Below are positions 1 to 7,986 of a stretch of DNA of 64,000 nt, in pieces. The stretch spans positions 372,001 to 436,000 of the forward strand of contig PKRG01000001.1 of NCBI GenBank assembly GCA_017577575.1. Reading direction: 5' to 3'. Below the pieces are notes generated by a model. It saw only the letters and a list, made by a program, of their open reading frames with translations. It did no database searches and was not told the DNA's origin. Origin of the DNA: Acidimicrobiia bacterium. Lineage in GTDB: Bacteria > Actinomycetota > Acidimicrobiia > Spongiisociales > ZC4RG35. The translations under genes and the position numbers were made by a program. Numbering within the stretch: the stretch's first letter is position 1; every line of letters begins with the position of its first letter.

Positions 1-432
1 CTCGCACAGGACCCTCGCCCGGGGAACGTCGATGCGGCCGGCCTGCAGCGCAGCCAGCACCTGAGGAAGCCGTTCCAGATCCAACGCCAGCTTCACCAAA
101 GAATCAGCCGACCGGGACGTGAGCGTCAACGCCGCCGCTACCTCGTCGGAGACGAACTCGTCCACCCCTCCGGTCCGCTCCGGAGGCGAGCCGGCAGAAC
201 CAGGCGGGGTGTGGGCCAACTCGGCGACATCAGCCAACAACTCCGCCTGCAGGTGCGAAACCAGACGGGAACGTGCCCGCATCAACTCCACCAGCTGGTT
301 CCCGTTCAGCTCCCGCCGATCGACCCGAGCCAGACGCCAAGCCAACAGAGGCCCCGCCTCCACCGCCTCCAACCCCCGAGTAGGAGAAACCGACACCCCA
401 CCCGGAGAAGTCTCCACCCATTCCCCCAACAT
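1..432 (-). CDS. DUF222 (13E12-repeat) family protein, 5' part only
   Basis: This reverse-strand frame is open from an ATG at 432 to the window edge, giving the first 144 residues of a longer protein. The translation looks like the N-terminal helical DUF222 domain: a line reading VEAGPLLAWRLARVDRREL, then a helix with RARSRLVSHLQAELLADVAEL, then DEFVSDEVAAALTLTSRSAD and a stretch ending AGRIDVPRARVLCE. DUF222 proteins usually carry a C-terminal HNH nuclease domain, which would lie outside the window, so nuclease activity is not shown. A TAGGTT hexamer at 444-439 sits six bases upstream of the ATG, fitting a leaderless transcript. These genes are multi-copy in actinobacteria and often transferred. 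It is divergent from the glycosylase gene that follows. Family assignment rests on recognised sequence pattern only. Confidence 0.75.
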   Translation of the reverse strand, partial: MLGEWVETSPGGVSVSPTRGLEAVEAGPLLAWRLARVDRRELNGNQLVELMRARSRLVSHLQAELLADVAELAHTPPGSAGSPPERTGGVDEFVSDEVAAALTLTSRSADSLVKLALDLERLPQVLAALQAGRIDVPRARVLCE

Positions 433-492
433 GACCCCAACCTATCGGAGCGCTGGGACATTCTTGGCCCGGGCCATGTCCCAGCTCACCGT

Positions 493-517
493 TACGCTCC
501 GGCACTCAGAAAGGAGG
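493..517 (+). promoter_or_regulatory. -10 element and ribosome binding site of the DNA glycosylase gene
   Basis: A TACGCT hexamer (493-498) is followed 12 bases later by a full AAGGAGG ribosome binding site (511-517). The first in-frame initiation-type codon after it is the CTG at 522; the nearest standard start, a TTG at 555, is 37 bases downstream of the AAGGAGG. Confidence 0.5.
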
Positions 518-521
518 GCGG

Positions 522-1394
522 CTGAAGCAGCGACTCGTCCCCATCGACGTCCCTTTGGAGCTGAAGAGGACGCTGGCTCCCCTCGGGGGCCGGTTCGACG
601 CGGACGGGTGGTGGCGCACAGCCCGCACCCCCGAAGGTCCCGTCACGCTCCACTTGGAGGGGATCGACGGTGGCGTCCAGGCGACGGCGTGGGGGAGCGG
701 CGCCGACTGGGTCCTCGAGCGTGTCCCGCGATGGATCGGGCTCGGTGACGAGCCGGAAGCTCTCGTCACCGACCACCCGGTGGTCGGCCCGCTCGCCCGG
801 CGTCACCGCGGCATGCGCTTCGGTGCCACCGGTCTCGTATTCGACGCCCTCGTGGTCGCCGTCGTCAGCCAGAAGGTGGCGGGCAAGGAGGCGGGGATCA
901 GCTTGCGCCAGCTCTGGCGTCGATTCGGGGATCCTGCGCCCGGGCCGCGGCCCCTGAGGCTGCCGCCCGACCCCGAGCGCATGGCCGAAGCGCCGTACTG
1001 GGAATACCACCCACTCGGCATCGAGAGACGACGGGCCGAGGTCCTCCGAAAGGTGGCGGCCGATCACCGGCGGATCGAGCGGCTGGCGGAGGTGCCATCG
1101 GCCGACGCGCAACGTTGGCTGCGGCGCTACCCGGGAGTGGGGGAGTGGACCGCCGCCGAGACGGTGGCCATCAGCCACGGCGACGCCGACGCGGTGTCGG
1201 TGGGCGACTACCACCACAAGCACATCGTCGCCTGGCATCTGACCGGGCGGCCCCGCGGCACCGACGAGGAGATGCTCCGGCTGCTCGAGCCATTCCGCCC
1301 CCATCGGGGCCGTGTCGTGCGGCTCCTCACCATCCTCGGCCACGAGCCCGCCTTCGGGCCGCGGATGCCGCTGCGTCGGATCGCCGGCGCCTGA
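522..1394 (+). CDS. HhH-GPD DNA-3-methyladenine glycosylase (AlkA-like)
   Basis: Probable base-excision repair glycosylase that removes alkylated purines. From CTG 522 the product is 290 residues. Seen: an N-terminal beta-rich AlkA-like part, a stretch ALVVAVVSQKVAGKEAG matching the helix before the HhH motif, the hairpin region LRRYPGVGEWTAAETVAISHGDADAVSVGDYHHKH, whose D in SVGDYH matches the catalytic Asp position, and an R-rich C-terminal helix. Start choice: AAGGAGG lies 4 bases before CTG 522 and the extra residues LKQRLVPIDVP continue the conserved N-terminal strand; the conventional alternative is TTG 555 (279 residues). It stands alone, followed after 37 bases by the aarF-like gene. 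Glycosylase family is confident, substrate range is inferred. Confidence 0.85.
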   Translation: MKQRLVPIDVPLELKRTLAPLGGRFDADGWWRTARTPEGPVTLHLEGIDGGVQATAWGSGADWVLERVPRWIGLGDEPEALVTDHPVVGPLARRHRGMRFGATGLVFDALVVAVVSQKVAGKEAGISLRQLWRRFGDPAPGPRPLRLPPDPERMAEAPYWEYHPLGIERRRAEVLRKVAADHRRIERLAEVPSADAQRWLRRYPGVGEWTAAETVAISHGDADAVSVGDYHHKHIVAWHLTGRPRGTDEEMLRLLEPFRPHRGRVVRLLTILGHEPAFGPRMPLRRIAGA

Positions 1395-1418
1395 TCGAAG
1401 CAACGACGCGGGGCGTGT

Positions 1419-1434
1419 TAGCTTGCCCGAGGTG
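1419..1434 (+). promoter_or_regulatory. Leaderless-type promoter of the AarF/UbiB gene
   Basis: TAGCTT (1419-1424), seven bases, then GTG at 1432. No ribosome binding site is present, so translation probably begins at the transcript's first codon. Confidence 0.5.
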
Positions 1435-3420
1435 GGCCAGTTCTTCGCCGGGATCATGGGGATCCTCTCGAGCCTCCTCATCCTCTTCCTCTTCGCATGG
1501 GTGGCTCGGGCCCTGCTCGACGCCCGCCAGCTCACGTGGCGGCGGCTGCTCCTCGCCGCCCTCGCCGGCCTCAGCGTCGGCGGGCTGGCGGCAGCCCTCC
1601 TGGTCCTCGACGAGCTGGGCGACATCGCCCGGCCCGATGCGGCCGCCTTCAACCTCGTGGCCATCCCCTTCACGATCATCGGGACGATGGGGGCGGTGGT
1701 GGTCCTCGAGCTCCTGTTCAGCCGCGCCCCACAGAAGAGGAAGCGGCCGCGGTTCGCGCTGTTCCGCCTCGTGCGCAGAGGAGGAGGGATCGCCCGGCGG
1801 GCCATGGAGATATCGCGGATCGCCGCCCGTCACGGCCTGTCGCCGCTGATCGGGTTGCGCCGGGGAAGCGGCACGGCCCACGCCCCCGAAGAGCTGGCCC
1901 GGCGCGCCCGGCTGGCATTGGAGGAGGCCGGCGGCATCTTCATCAAGCTCGGCCAGCTCCTCGCCACCCGTCCGGACCTGGTGCCGCCGGCCGTCCAGGA
2001 AGAACTGGCCCGCCTGCACTCGTCGGCGGCGCCGCTCGAACGGGAGGAGGTGGAGGCGACCATCGCGGCCGAGCTGGGGCGGCCGCTGTCGGAGGTCTTC
2101 TCCGAGTTCGATTGGGACCCGCTGGGTTCGGCGTCCATCGCCCAGGCCCATGCGGCGAGGCGGCGCGACGGCCGCCCCGTGGTGGTGAAGGTGCGCCGGC
2201 CCGGGCTCATGGAAGTGGTGGAGCGGGACCTGGCGATCACGCGGTGGCTCGCCCGCATGGTGACCCGGCGGACGGAGTGGGGACGGACGTTCGACGCCGA
2301 GGCGCTGGCCCAAGAGTTCAGCGACACCCTCATGGGAGAGTTGGACTTCCGCACCGAGGCTCGCAACCTCACCGAGGTCGCCGAGGCCTCGGCTTCCCAT
2401 TCCTTGGTCCACGTGCCCCGTGTCCACGACGACCTCACCACCGACGGCCTTCTCGTCATGGAGCGCCTCGACGGGATCCCCCTGTCACAGCTCCCCGCCG
2501 ACGCCCCCATCGACCCGCGCTCCCTCGCCGACGCCCTCTGCCGATCACAGGTGGAGGCGATGATCCACGGCGAGCGATTCCATGGCGACCCCCACCCCGG
2601 CAACGTCCTCGTCCTCGACGACGGCCGGCTCGGGCTCATCGACCTCGGCATCAGCGGCCGGCTCGACTCGTTCGAGAGGGCCGCCGTCTTCCAGATGCTG
2701 GTGGCGCTCCATCTCGAACAGCCCACGCTGCTGTACGAGTCGATGGTGTCGATCGGGGCCGTGGACCCGGCCATGCACGACCCGGACCGAATCGAGCGGG
2801 CGTTCGCCCAGTTCATGGCCGCCAACCTGTCAGGGAGCGGGCTGCCCTCCGCCGAGGCGCTCGTCGACCTCGTCCGGCTCACGGCGGAGCTGGGTCTGCG
2901 CCTTCCCCGCTCCACCGTGACGATGTTCCGGGCCCTCGCCACGCTGACGGGGACGCTCGAGCATCTCGTCCCCAACTACCCGGTCGTCGAGGTCGTCGCC
3001 GACCTGGGGGGCCTGGAGCTGAGACGACGGATGACGCCGGGCTCGGCCAAGGAGTACCTGCAGCAGGAATGGGCGGAGCTGGGGCCCATCCTCACCCGCC
3101 TGCCCCGCCACCTGGACCGCATCGCCACGATGGCCGAGCACGGCCGCCTGGTGGGCAGGGTGCGGCTCTTCAGCGAGGCCGAGGACCGTCACTTCTTCCA
3201 GCGGATGGTCAACCAGGCGTTGTTGACGCTGCTCAGCATCGGGGCGGGTGTCGTCTCGGTGATGCTCCTCCAGGTCGAAGAGGATCTGACCTTCGCCGAG
3301 TTCGCCGGGGTCGGCCTCTACGAGGTGCTGGGCTGGGTGGGCCTGTTCATCGCCGTGACTCTCCTGCTGCGGGTCCTCCTGGCAGTCCTGCGCACCGAAT
3401 CGGAGATGAGGCGCCGCTAG
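1432..3420 (+). CDS. AarF/UbiB (ABC1) family atypical kinase, membrane protein
   Basis: Protein-kinase-like ABC1/UbiB family member of 662 residues. Seen: two N-terminal hydrophobic segments (LSSLLILFLFAWVARALL and a second), then the ABC1 core with GGIFIKLGQLLATRPDLVP (the family KxGQ motif), GSASIAQAHAARR with an Ala-rich nucleotide loop, VVVKVRRPG with the predicted catalytic Lys, FHGDPHPGNVLVLDDGRLGLIDLGISG (HxDxxxxN and DFG-like motifs), and two C-terminal membrane segments. Family members bind ATP and support lipid or quinone metabolism; the substrate here is unknown. The GTG at 1432 is chosen because of the promoter spacing and because it opens directly into the first membrane helix; an open frame reaches further upstream but overlaps the glycosylase gene. 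Its stop overlaps the stop of surE in the tetranucleotide CTAG. Confidence 0.88.
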   Translation: MGQFFAGIMGILSSLLILFLFAWVARALLDARQLTWRRLLLAALAGLSVGGLAAALLVLDELGDIARPDAAAFNLVAIPFTIIGTMGAVVVLELLFSRAPQKRKRPRFALFRLVRRGGGIARRAMEISRIAARHGLSPLIGLRRGSGTAHAPEELARRARLALEEAGGIFIKLGQLLATRPDLVPPAVQEELARLHSSAAPLEREEVEATIAAELGRPLSEVFSEFDWDPLGSASIAQAHAARRRDGRPVVVKVRRPGLMEVVERDLAITRWLARMVTRRTEWGRTFDAEALAQEFSDTLMGELDFRTEARNLTEVAEASASHSLVHVPRVHDDLTTDGLLVMERLDGIPLSQLPADAPIDPRSLADALCRSQVEAMIHGERFHGDPHPGNVLVLDDGRLGLIDLGISGRLDSFERAAVFQMLVALHLEQPTLLYESMVSIGAVDPAMHDPDRIERAFAQFMAANLSGSGLPSAEALVDLVRLTAELGLRLPRSTVTMFRALATLTGTLEHLVPNYPVVEVVADLGGLELRRRMTPGSAKEYLQQEWAELGPILTRLPRHLDRIATMAEHGRLVGRVRLFSEAEDRHFFQRMVNQALLTLLSIGAGVVSVMLLQVEEDLTFAEFAGVGLYEVLGWVGLFIAVTLLLRVLLAVLRTESEMRRR

Positions 3421-4244
3421 CGGCTCCCGAGATCGGGGATGCCGGCGGGGAAAGGAGTGGTCTCCACCGACGTGAGCGGGGTGAGGGTGGCGAACCCGTA
3501 GCCGAGGAGGGCGGTGTCGGAGGCCGGGTCGACGCCGGAATCGGGGGCTCCCACCTCGAACTGGAGGCGCTGGCCGGGGAGGTCGGCGATGGCGACCCGG
3601 AAGTAGCCGAACTCGTCGAGCTCCGCCCAGCGCAGGCCCTTCAGGTCCGAGAGGTCGCGGGCGGGCACGTTGAGGTTCAGGGTCATGAGGCCCGGGGACT
3701 CCGCCAGCATCCACTCGACCACGGCGTCGGCGACTGCCGCGGCGGTGTCCCAGCGCCACGGGTCGGACTCGGCCAGGCTCACGGCCAGCCCGCTGGTGCC
3801 GAACGTTCGCGCGGTGAGGACGGCGCCGACGGTCCCGGAGTGGACCACCGAGTGGCCCGTGTTGATCCCGGCGTTGATGCCCGACACCACCAGGTCGGGA
3901 GGATCGCCGAACGCTCCGAGCATCGACGACATCACCGCCAGGCCGGGAGGGCCGGCGATCGAGTAGGCGGGAAAATCCCCGATGTCCACCGGCTCGACCG
4001 TAACCCCGCCGACGGGGTCGAAGAATCCGATCCCCGTCCCGGCTCCGCTGCGCTGGTCGTCGGGTGCCACCACCAGCACCGAGTAGCGCTTGGCCAGGAC
4101 ACGTGCGAGCTCGTGCAGGCCCACCGACCGGATCCCGTCGTCGTTGGTGAGGAGGAGAGAGGCTTTCTCCTTCCGCGGCCGGCGGCGGGAAGAGACCTCG
4201 AGCCGGTCTTCGCTCTCGGAGACGGCCGGGCGGTGGTCGGTCAC
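3417..4244 (-). CDS. surE: 5'/3'-nucleotidase SurE
   Basis: Metal-dependent phosphatase of the SurE family, releasing phosphate from nucleoside monophosphates and sometimes short polyphosphate. The 275-residue product shows the family signature LLLTNDDGIRSVGL with the DD metal ligands, a loop APDDQRSGAGTGI, and SGINAGINTGHSVVHSGTVGA with the conserved Asn and the SGT phosphate-binding segment. A 29-residue charged tail precedes the domain. The GTG start at 4244 overlaps the TGA of the upstream PfkB kinase (GTGA), so the two are probably translationally coupled. An open frame extends to 4349 but would lie inside the kinase gene. Coupling of a nucleotidase to a sugar or nucleoside kinase suggests a salvage or overflow role; this is inference. 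Confidence 0.92.
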   Translation of the reverse strand: MTDHRPAVSESEDRLEVSSRRRPRKEKASLLLTNDDGIRSVGLHELARVLAKRYSVLVVAPDDQRSGAGTGIGFFDPVGGVTVEPVDIGDFPAYSIAGPPGLAVMSSMLGAFGDPPDLVVSGINAGINTGHSVVHSGTVGAVLTARTFGTSGLAVSLAESDPWRWDTAAAVADAVVEWMLAESPGLMTLNLNVPARDLSDLKGLRWAELDEFGYFRVAIADLPGQRLQFEVGAPDSGVDPASDTALLGYGFATLTPLTSVETTPFPAGIPDLGSR

Positions 4245-5191
4245 GGGTCCTCCCGGGCGACGTCGATGAGCGGCGTGAGGCGAGCTATCAGCTCGGCCGG
4301 CGACGAAGCGAGCCCGTGGCGGATCACGTTCGCCGACCCGGCGGCGCATGCCAGCCGCAGCGCCTCCTCGGGGTCGAGGCCGCGCACGGACGACACGGCC
4401 AGGGCGGCGGTCATCGAGTCACCGGCGCCGCTGGCGTCCACCACCTCGAACTCCGGAGAGCGGGCCCGGTAGCGGACTCCTTTGAACCGGGCCTTGGCTC
4501 CCTCGGCCTTGGAGACGACCACCGCTTCGGCTCCGGCGGCGGAGAGCCCTTCGATCACCCCCCACTCCGCGGTGTCGTCGCCCGGGTCCTCCATACGCCC
4601 GTCGGCGACCAGCTCTTCGTCGCTGACCTTGAGCACCCCGAGTGGGCCGCCGCTCAGGTAGGCGTCGAGCTCCTCGCCGTGCATGTCTCCCACCGTGTTC
4701 ACCCCGGCCGCAGCCAGGTCGACGGCGAGCCGGCGGTAGAAGTCGACGGGGAGGGTGTCCGTGGGGCGGCGGCCGGTGAGCACGCACAGCCCCGCACCTA
4801 CGGCGTGTTGCAGCGTCTTGGCGAACAGGTCGTCGACCTCGTGGCGGCCGAAGTCGGGGGCGCGGGCTTCCGCGACCTGGACTCTCTGCCCGTGCCGTCG
4901 GTCGTGGATGTAGGCGGCGGTCGGCCCCTCGGTGGTGACGGGGGCGAAGTCCATGCCGTCGGCTCGCACCAGCCCACGCACGACCACGCCGGCTTCACCG
5001 CCCACCGGGGCGACGAGGATCGGCCGCTCGCCCAGCTCCCTCACCAGGCGGGCGATCCAGTACCCCTGGCCGCCCAGATGGAAGTGGATGTCGTCGAAGC
5101 CCTCGCTGCCGGACTCCACCGTCACGGTGACGAGGATGCTGGGGGCGAAGACGCAGACCGTGGGGGTTTCCGAGCCCATCACCCGGGCCAC
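4241..5191 (-). CDS. PfkB-family carbohydrate kinase
   Basis: Ribokinase/PfkB superfamily kinase of 316 residues (312 if ATG 5179 is used instead of GTG 5191). Seen: FHLGGQGYWIARLVRELG near the N-terminus (the family Gly-rich substrate-binding motif), a central VNTVGDMHGEELDAYLSGGPLGVLKVSDEEL resembling 1-phosphofructokinase-type enzymes, and EVVDASGAGDSMTAALAV, the C-terminal signature with the catalytic Asp in GAGD. The phosphoryl acceptor cannot be read from the sequence; phosphofructose-like sugars or nucleosides are possible. It lies between the 6-phosphogluconolactonase gene (28 bases upstream) and surE (4-base overlap), forming a three-gene pgl-kinase-surE unit on the reverse strand. 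Confidence 0.88.
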   Translation of the reverse strand: MARVMGSETPTVCVFAPSILVTVTVESGSEGFDDIHFHLGGQGYWIARLVRELGERPILVAPVGGEAGVVVRGLVRADGMDFAPVTTEGPTAAYIHDRRHGQRVQVAEARAPDFGRHEVDDLFAKTLQHAVGAGLCVLTGRRPTDTLPVDFYRRLAVDLAAAGVNTVGDMHGEELDAYLSGGPLGVLKVSDEELVADGRMEDPGDDTAEWGVIEGLSAAGAEAVVVSKAEGAKARFKGVRYRARSPEFEVVDASGAGDSMTAALAVSSVRGLDPEEALRLACAAGSANVIRHGLASSPAELIARLTPLIDVAREDP

Positions 5192-5219
5192 TACCCGGCG
5201 CCCGGGCCGGCCAACCGTC

Positions 5220-5936
5220 CTAGTGGCGGACGAGGTTCGTCGAGGACAGCTGCGAGGCGGCGGCTTCGTCGACCATCCAGATCACCTCGGCGTCCCCTCC
5301 GAGCACACCGCGGGCGGGGAGGACCTCCTCGCCGTCGGCGGGCTCGAGCACCTGCCGTAGAGCGGGCGCCTTGGCCTCGCCGGTGACGAGGAACAGGATC
5401 CGGTGGGCGGCGCGCAGGAACCGGTAGGTGGCGGTGAGCCGGTGGGCGTCCAGCTTCGGCACGTAGTTGTCCACGTACCAGCGGCTCTCCGGCGCGTCGA
5501 GGGCGGCGGTCCCCGGGAAGAGCGAGGCGGTGTGACCGTCGTCGCCCATTCCCAGCAGGATCAGGTCGGCACGGCCGTCGGGATGGAGCGAGCGGAGCGT
5601 CGCCTCGAAATGTGCCGCCGAGTCCGCCGGCGTGAGCCACGGCGCCCAGCGCGGGCGGAAGAAGCGCGCTCCCACGTGGTCCATCAGGGCCGTGGCCGCC
5701 TGGTGGCCGTTGCATTCGGGGTGGTCGAGTGGCACCCAGCGCTCGTCGGACATCCAGGCGTCGACCTTGTGCCAATCCAGGTCGCGTCCCCGCAGCACCC
5801 GGTAGGTGGCCAGCGGGGTGGATCCTCCGGCGAGGCCCAGGCTGAAACGGTCGGGGGCGGAGTCGACGGCGCCGGCGATGAAGTCGGCGGCGGCTTCCGC
5901 CAACGATTCGGGGTCGGAGTGGACGATCACCTGCAC
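5220..5936 (-). CDS. pgl: 6-phosphogluconolactonase
   Basis: Hydrolyses 6-phosphogluconolactone in the oxidative pentose phosphate pathway. The 238-residue product matches the devB/SOL form: SLGLAGGSTPLATYRVL, then VDAWMSDERWVPLDHPECNGHQA with the conserved SDER segment, and ADLILLGMGDDGHTASLFPG, the GMGxDGHxxSLFP signature that carries the catalytic His. The GTG at 5936 lies six bases after a TACCGT hexamer, fitting a leaderless message. It is the first gene of the pgl-kinase-surE unit. zwf and gnd are not next to it in this window. Confidence 0.95.
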   Translation of the reverse strand: MQVIVHSDPESLAEAAADFIAGAVDSAPDRFSLGLAGGSTPLATYRVLRGRDLDWHKVDAWMSDERWVPLDHPECNGHQAATALMDHVGARFFRPRWAPWLTPADSAAHFEATLRSLHPDGRADLILLGMGDDGHTASLFPGTAALDAPESRWYVDNYVPKLDAHRLTATYRFLRAAHRILFLVTGEAKAPALRQVLEPADGEEVLPARGVLGGDAEVIWMVDEAAASQLSSTNLVRH

Positions 5937-5942
5937 GAGCCG

Positions 5943-5967
5943 ACGGTATCAGGCGCCCGGATAGTGT
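5943..5967. promoter_or_regulatory. Back-to-back leaderless promoters between pgl and the alpha/beta hydrolase
   Basis: In the 39-base gap, TACCGT on the reverse strand (5948-5943) lies six bases before the pgl GTG, and TAGTGT on the forward strand (5962-5967) lies eight bases before the hydrolase ATG. The -35 regions would overlap the opposing -10 element, so the two polymerases may compete. Confidence 0.45.
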
Positions 5968-5975
5968 GGGTCACC

Positions 5976-6653
5976 ATGACCCGTTTCGTCCTCGACACCG
6001 ACGCCGGAGGAGTGCCCGCCGTGCTGGAAGGCGACGGCCAGACAGGGATCCTCCTGGCCACCGGGGCGGGAGCCGGCCAGGACCACCCGGGAGTAGCCGG
6101 GCTCCGCACCCGCCTGGCTGCGAGCGGCTACCGGGTCATGACCTTCGAGTACGCCTACCGGGCGGCGGGCCGGCCCTTCCCCGACCGCCAGCCCAAGCTG
6201 CTGGCGGTCCACCGGGCGGCGGCCCGTCGCCTGCGCGACGAGGTGGGGGAGAGGCTCGTGCTCGCCGGCCGGTCCATGGGCGGGCGCATGTCCACGATCC
6301 TCGCCGCAGAGGGCGAACCGTGCGCGGCGGTGGTCGTCTACGGGTATCCGCTCCATCCGCCCGGAAAGCCCGACCGGCTCCGTGTCGACCATCTCCCCCG
6401 GATCCCGGTCCCGGCCCTGTTCATCAGCGGCGACCACGACGCCCTCGCCCCGCCGGAGGCGATCCGCCGCCACCTCGAGCCGCTGCCGGCGGCCACCGTG
6501 GCCTGGATCGAAGGCGCCGACCACTCCTTCCGTCGCCGGGGCACCGCCCCCGAGGCGATGCTCGACGAGTTGGCCCGGATCACCACCGAGTGGCTGTCCG
6601 CCACGATCGGCCCGGGCTTGGCGGATGCCGGGCCGGGCCGCGATAATCCATAG
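5976..6653 (+). CDS. Small alpha/beta hydrolase (KANL3/TEX30-type dienelactone hydrolase-like)
   Basis: A 225-residue single-domain alpha/beta hydrolase. Seen: ILLATGAGAGQDHPG, an oxyanion-type loop; VLAGRSMGGRMSTILAAEG, the nucleophile elbow GxSxG with its Ser; ALFISGDHDALAPPEAI with the acid; and IEGADHSFRRRG with the catalytic His. The family acts on small esters or acyl groups, but natural substrates are rarely known and none is suggested here. The ATG at 5976 follows the TAGTGT element. It is divergent from pgl and is followed after 29 bases by rplY, which has its own ribosome binding site. Confidence 0.82.
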   Translation: MTRFVLDTDAGGVPAVLEGDGQTGILLATGAGAGQDHPGVAGLRTRLAASGYRVMTFEYAYRAAGRPFPDRQPKLLAVHRAAARRLRDEVGERLVLAGRSMGGRMSTILAAEGEPCAAVVVYGYPLHPPGKPDRLRVDHLPRIPVPALFISGDHDALAPPEAIRRHLEPLPAATVAWIEGADHSFRRRGTAPEAMLDELARITTEWLSATIGPGLADAGPGRDNP

Positions 6654-6682
6654 GCACCGCCCTTCCACGAGGAGTCTTTGCC

Positions 6683-7342
6683 ATGGAACAAGTGAGTCTG
6701 CGCGCCCGGACAGGCCGGGTTCCCGGCACGCGGGCCTCGCGTCGCCTGCGCCGCGAAGGCCAGGTGCCGGCTGTCGTCTACGGGCACGGGATGGACCCGA
6801 TCAACGTCTCGGTGGACGCCCGTGAGCTGTATGCCGCCCTCCACACCGATGCCGGCCTCAACGCGCTCATCAACCTCGACGTCGACGGCCAGGAGATCCT
6901 CACGATGGCCCGGGTCGTCGAGCGTCACCCGTACCGGGCGGAGTACCGCCACGTCGACTTCCAGAAGGTGTCGCTGACCGAGACGGTCACCACCGAGGTC
7001 CCGGTCCACTTCGAGGGCGACCCGGTGGGTGTGCGCGAAGGCGGTGTCCTCAGCCCGGCCCGCACCTCCGTCATGGTCGAAGCGCGCGTCACCCAGATCC
7101 CGAGCCACATCGAGGTCGACATCAGCGGCCTGGAATTGGGCGGCGTGGTGCGAGTCGCCGACCTGCCCGCCCTCGACGGCGTCACCTACCAGGAAGACCC
7201 CGAAGAGGTCATCGTCAGCGTGACCGCGCCGGCCACCGAAGCGGCCGAAGAGGCGCCCGAGGGCGAGGAAGAGGCCGCTGCCCCGGCCGCCGAGCCCGCT
7301 GAAGCTGCCGAGGAAGGCGGAGAGGCCTCCGCCGAAGAGTGA
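6683..7342 (+). CDS. rplY: 50S ribosomal protein L25, long CTC form
   Basis: 5S rRNA-binding ribosomal protein of the long form (219 residues) related to general stress protein CTC. Residues 1-90 form the L25 domain (SRRLRREGQVPAVVYGHG, then HPYRAEYRHVDFQKV) and about 95-185 the TL5/CTC C-terminal domain (SHIEVDISGLELGGVVRVADL). The last 35 residues are an Ala/Glu-rich acidic tail, common in actinobacteria. A GAGGAG site lies 8 bases before the ATG. The 3' end overlaps pth (GTGA), so the two are coupled, the standard actinobacterial arrangement. Confidence 0.96.
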   Translation: MEQVSLRARTGRVPGTRASRRLRREGQVPAVVYGHGMDPINVSVDARELYAALHTDAGLNALINLDVDGQEILTMARVVERHPYRAEYRHVDFQKVSLTETVTTEVPVHFEGDPVGVREGGVLSPARTSVMVEARVTQIPSHIEVDISGLELGGVVRVADLPALDGVTYQEDPEEVIVSVTAPATEAAEEAPEGEEEAAAPAAEPAEAAEEGGEASAEE

Positions 7343-7917
7343 AGGCGATAGTCGGGCTCCGCAACCCCGGCCCCGAGTACTCCGGCACCCGCCACAACCT
7401 CGGCTTCGAAGTGGTCGAGGCGGTGGCGGATCGCCTGGGGGAACGGCTCAAGCGGGGCCCGAGCCGGGTCCGCTGCGAGATCGCCGAAACCCGCGTCGAC
7501 GGCGAGAAGTTGGTGCTGGCCGCGCCGCTGTCGTACATGAACGAGTCGGGCGGCCCGGTTCGGGCGCTCGCCGACTACTTCGACGTCGACACCCGCCGCG
7601 ACCTGCTCGTCGTCCACGACGACATCGACCTGCCGTTCGGCAAGCTCCGGATGCAGGTGGGTGGCGGCACCGCCGGCCACAACGGACTGCGCTCGATCGA
7701 GCGGGCCCTCGGGCACCGGGACTTCCACCGGCTCAAGGCCGGCGTCGGCCGCCCGCCCGGCCGGATGGACCCAGCCGAGTTCGTGCTCCGGCGGTTCACC
7801 AGCGCCGAGCGGGCGGAGATCGACCTGCTCGTCGTCGACGCCGCCGAGGCGGCGCTCGCCTGGGTCGGCGACCTGGAGAAGGCCACCCAGATGGCGGGGC
7901 AGCGGCGCCCGGCGTAG
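7339..7917 (+). CDS. pth: Peptidyl-tRNA hydrolase
   Basis: Recycles peptidyl-tRNA released from stalled ribosomes by cleaving the ester bond. The 192-residue product shows GLRNPGPEYSGTRHNLGFEVV with the conserved Asn and catalytic His, SYMNESGGPV with a substrate-binding Asn, and LLVVHDDIDLPFGKLRMQ with the catalytic Asp, followed by GGTAGHNGLRSI. Length is typical. The GTG start overlaps the rplY stop by four bases; no separate ribosome binding site is needed if the two are coupled. Confidence 0.96.
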   Translation: MKAIVGLRNPGPEYSGTRHNLGFEVVEAVADRLGERLKRGPSRVRCEIAETRVDGEKLVLAAPLSYMNESGGPVRALADYFDVDTRRDLLVVHDDIDLPFGKLRMQVGGGTAGHNGLRSIERALGHRDFHRLKAGVGRPPGRMDPAEFVLRRFTSAERAEIDLLVVDAAEAALAWVGDLEKATQMAGQRRPA

Positions 7918-7945
7918 AGCCGTCGAATCGGCTCCGAGATCGTCC

Positions 7946-7986
7946 TAAGATCGCCGGGTCGTCGCCCGCCAGAGGAGGCAGCGATC
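7946..7986 (+). promoter_or_regulatory. Promoter, ribosome binding site and atypical ATC start of the pgsA-like gene
   Basis: TAAGAT (7946-7951) serves as a -10 candidate. GAGGAGG (7972-7978) then lies five bases before ATC at 7984. The nearest standard start, TTG 8008, is 29 bases from the ribosome binding site. Confidence 0.45.

Noticed and set aside
1497..4472. Forward open frame of 991 codons across the aarF-like gene and surE
   Set aside because: Arg/Pro/Gly-rich translation without domains; it overlaps two recognised genes in other frames.
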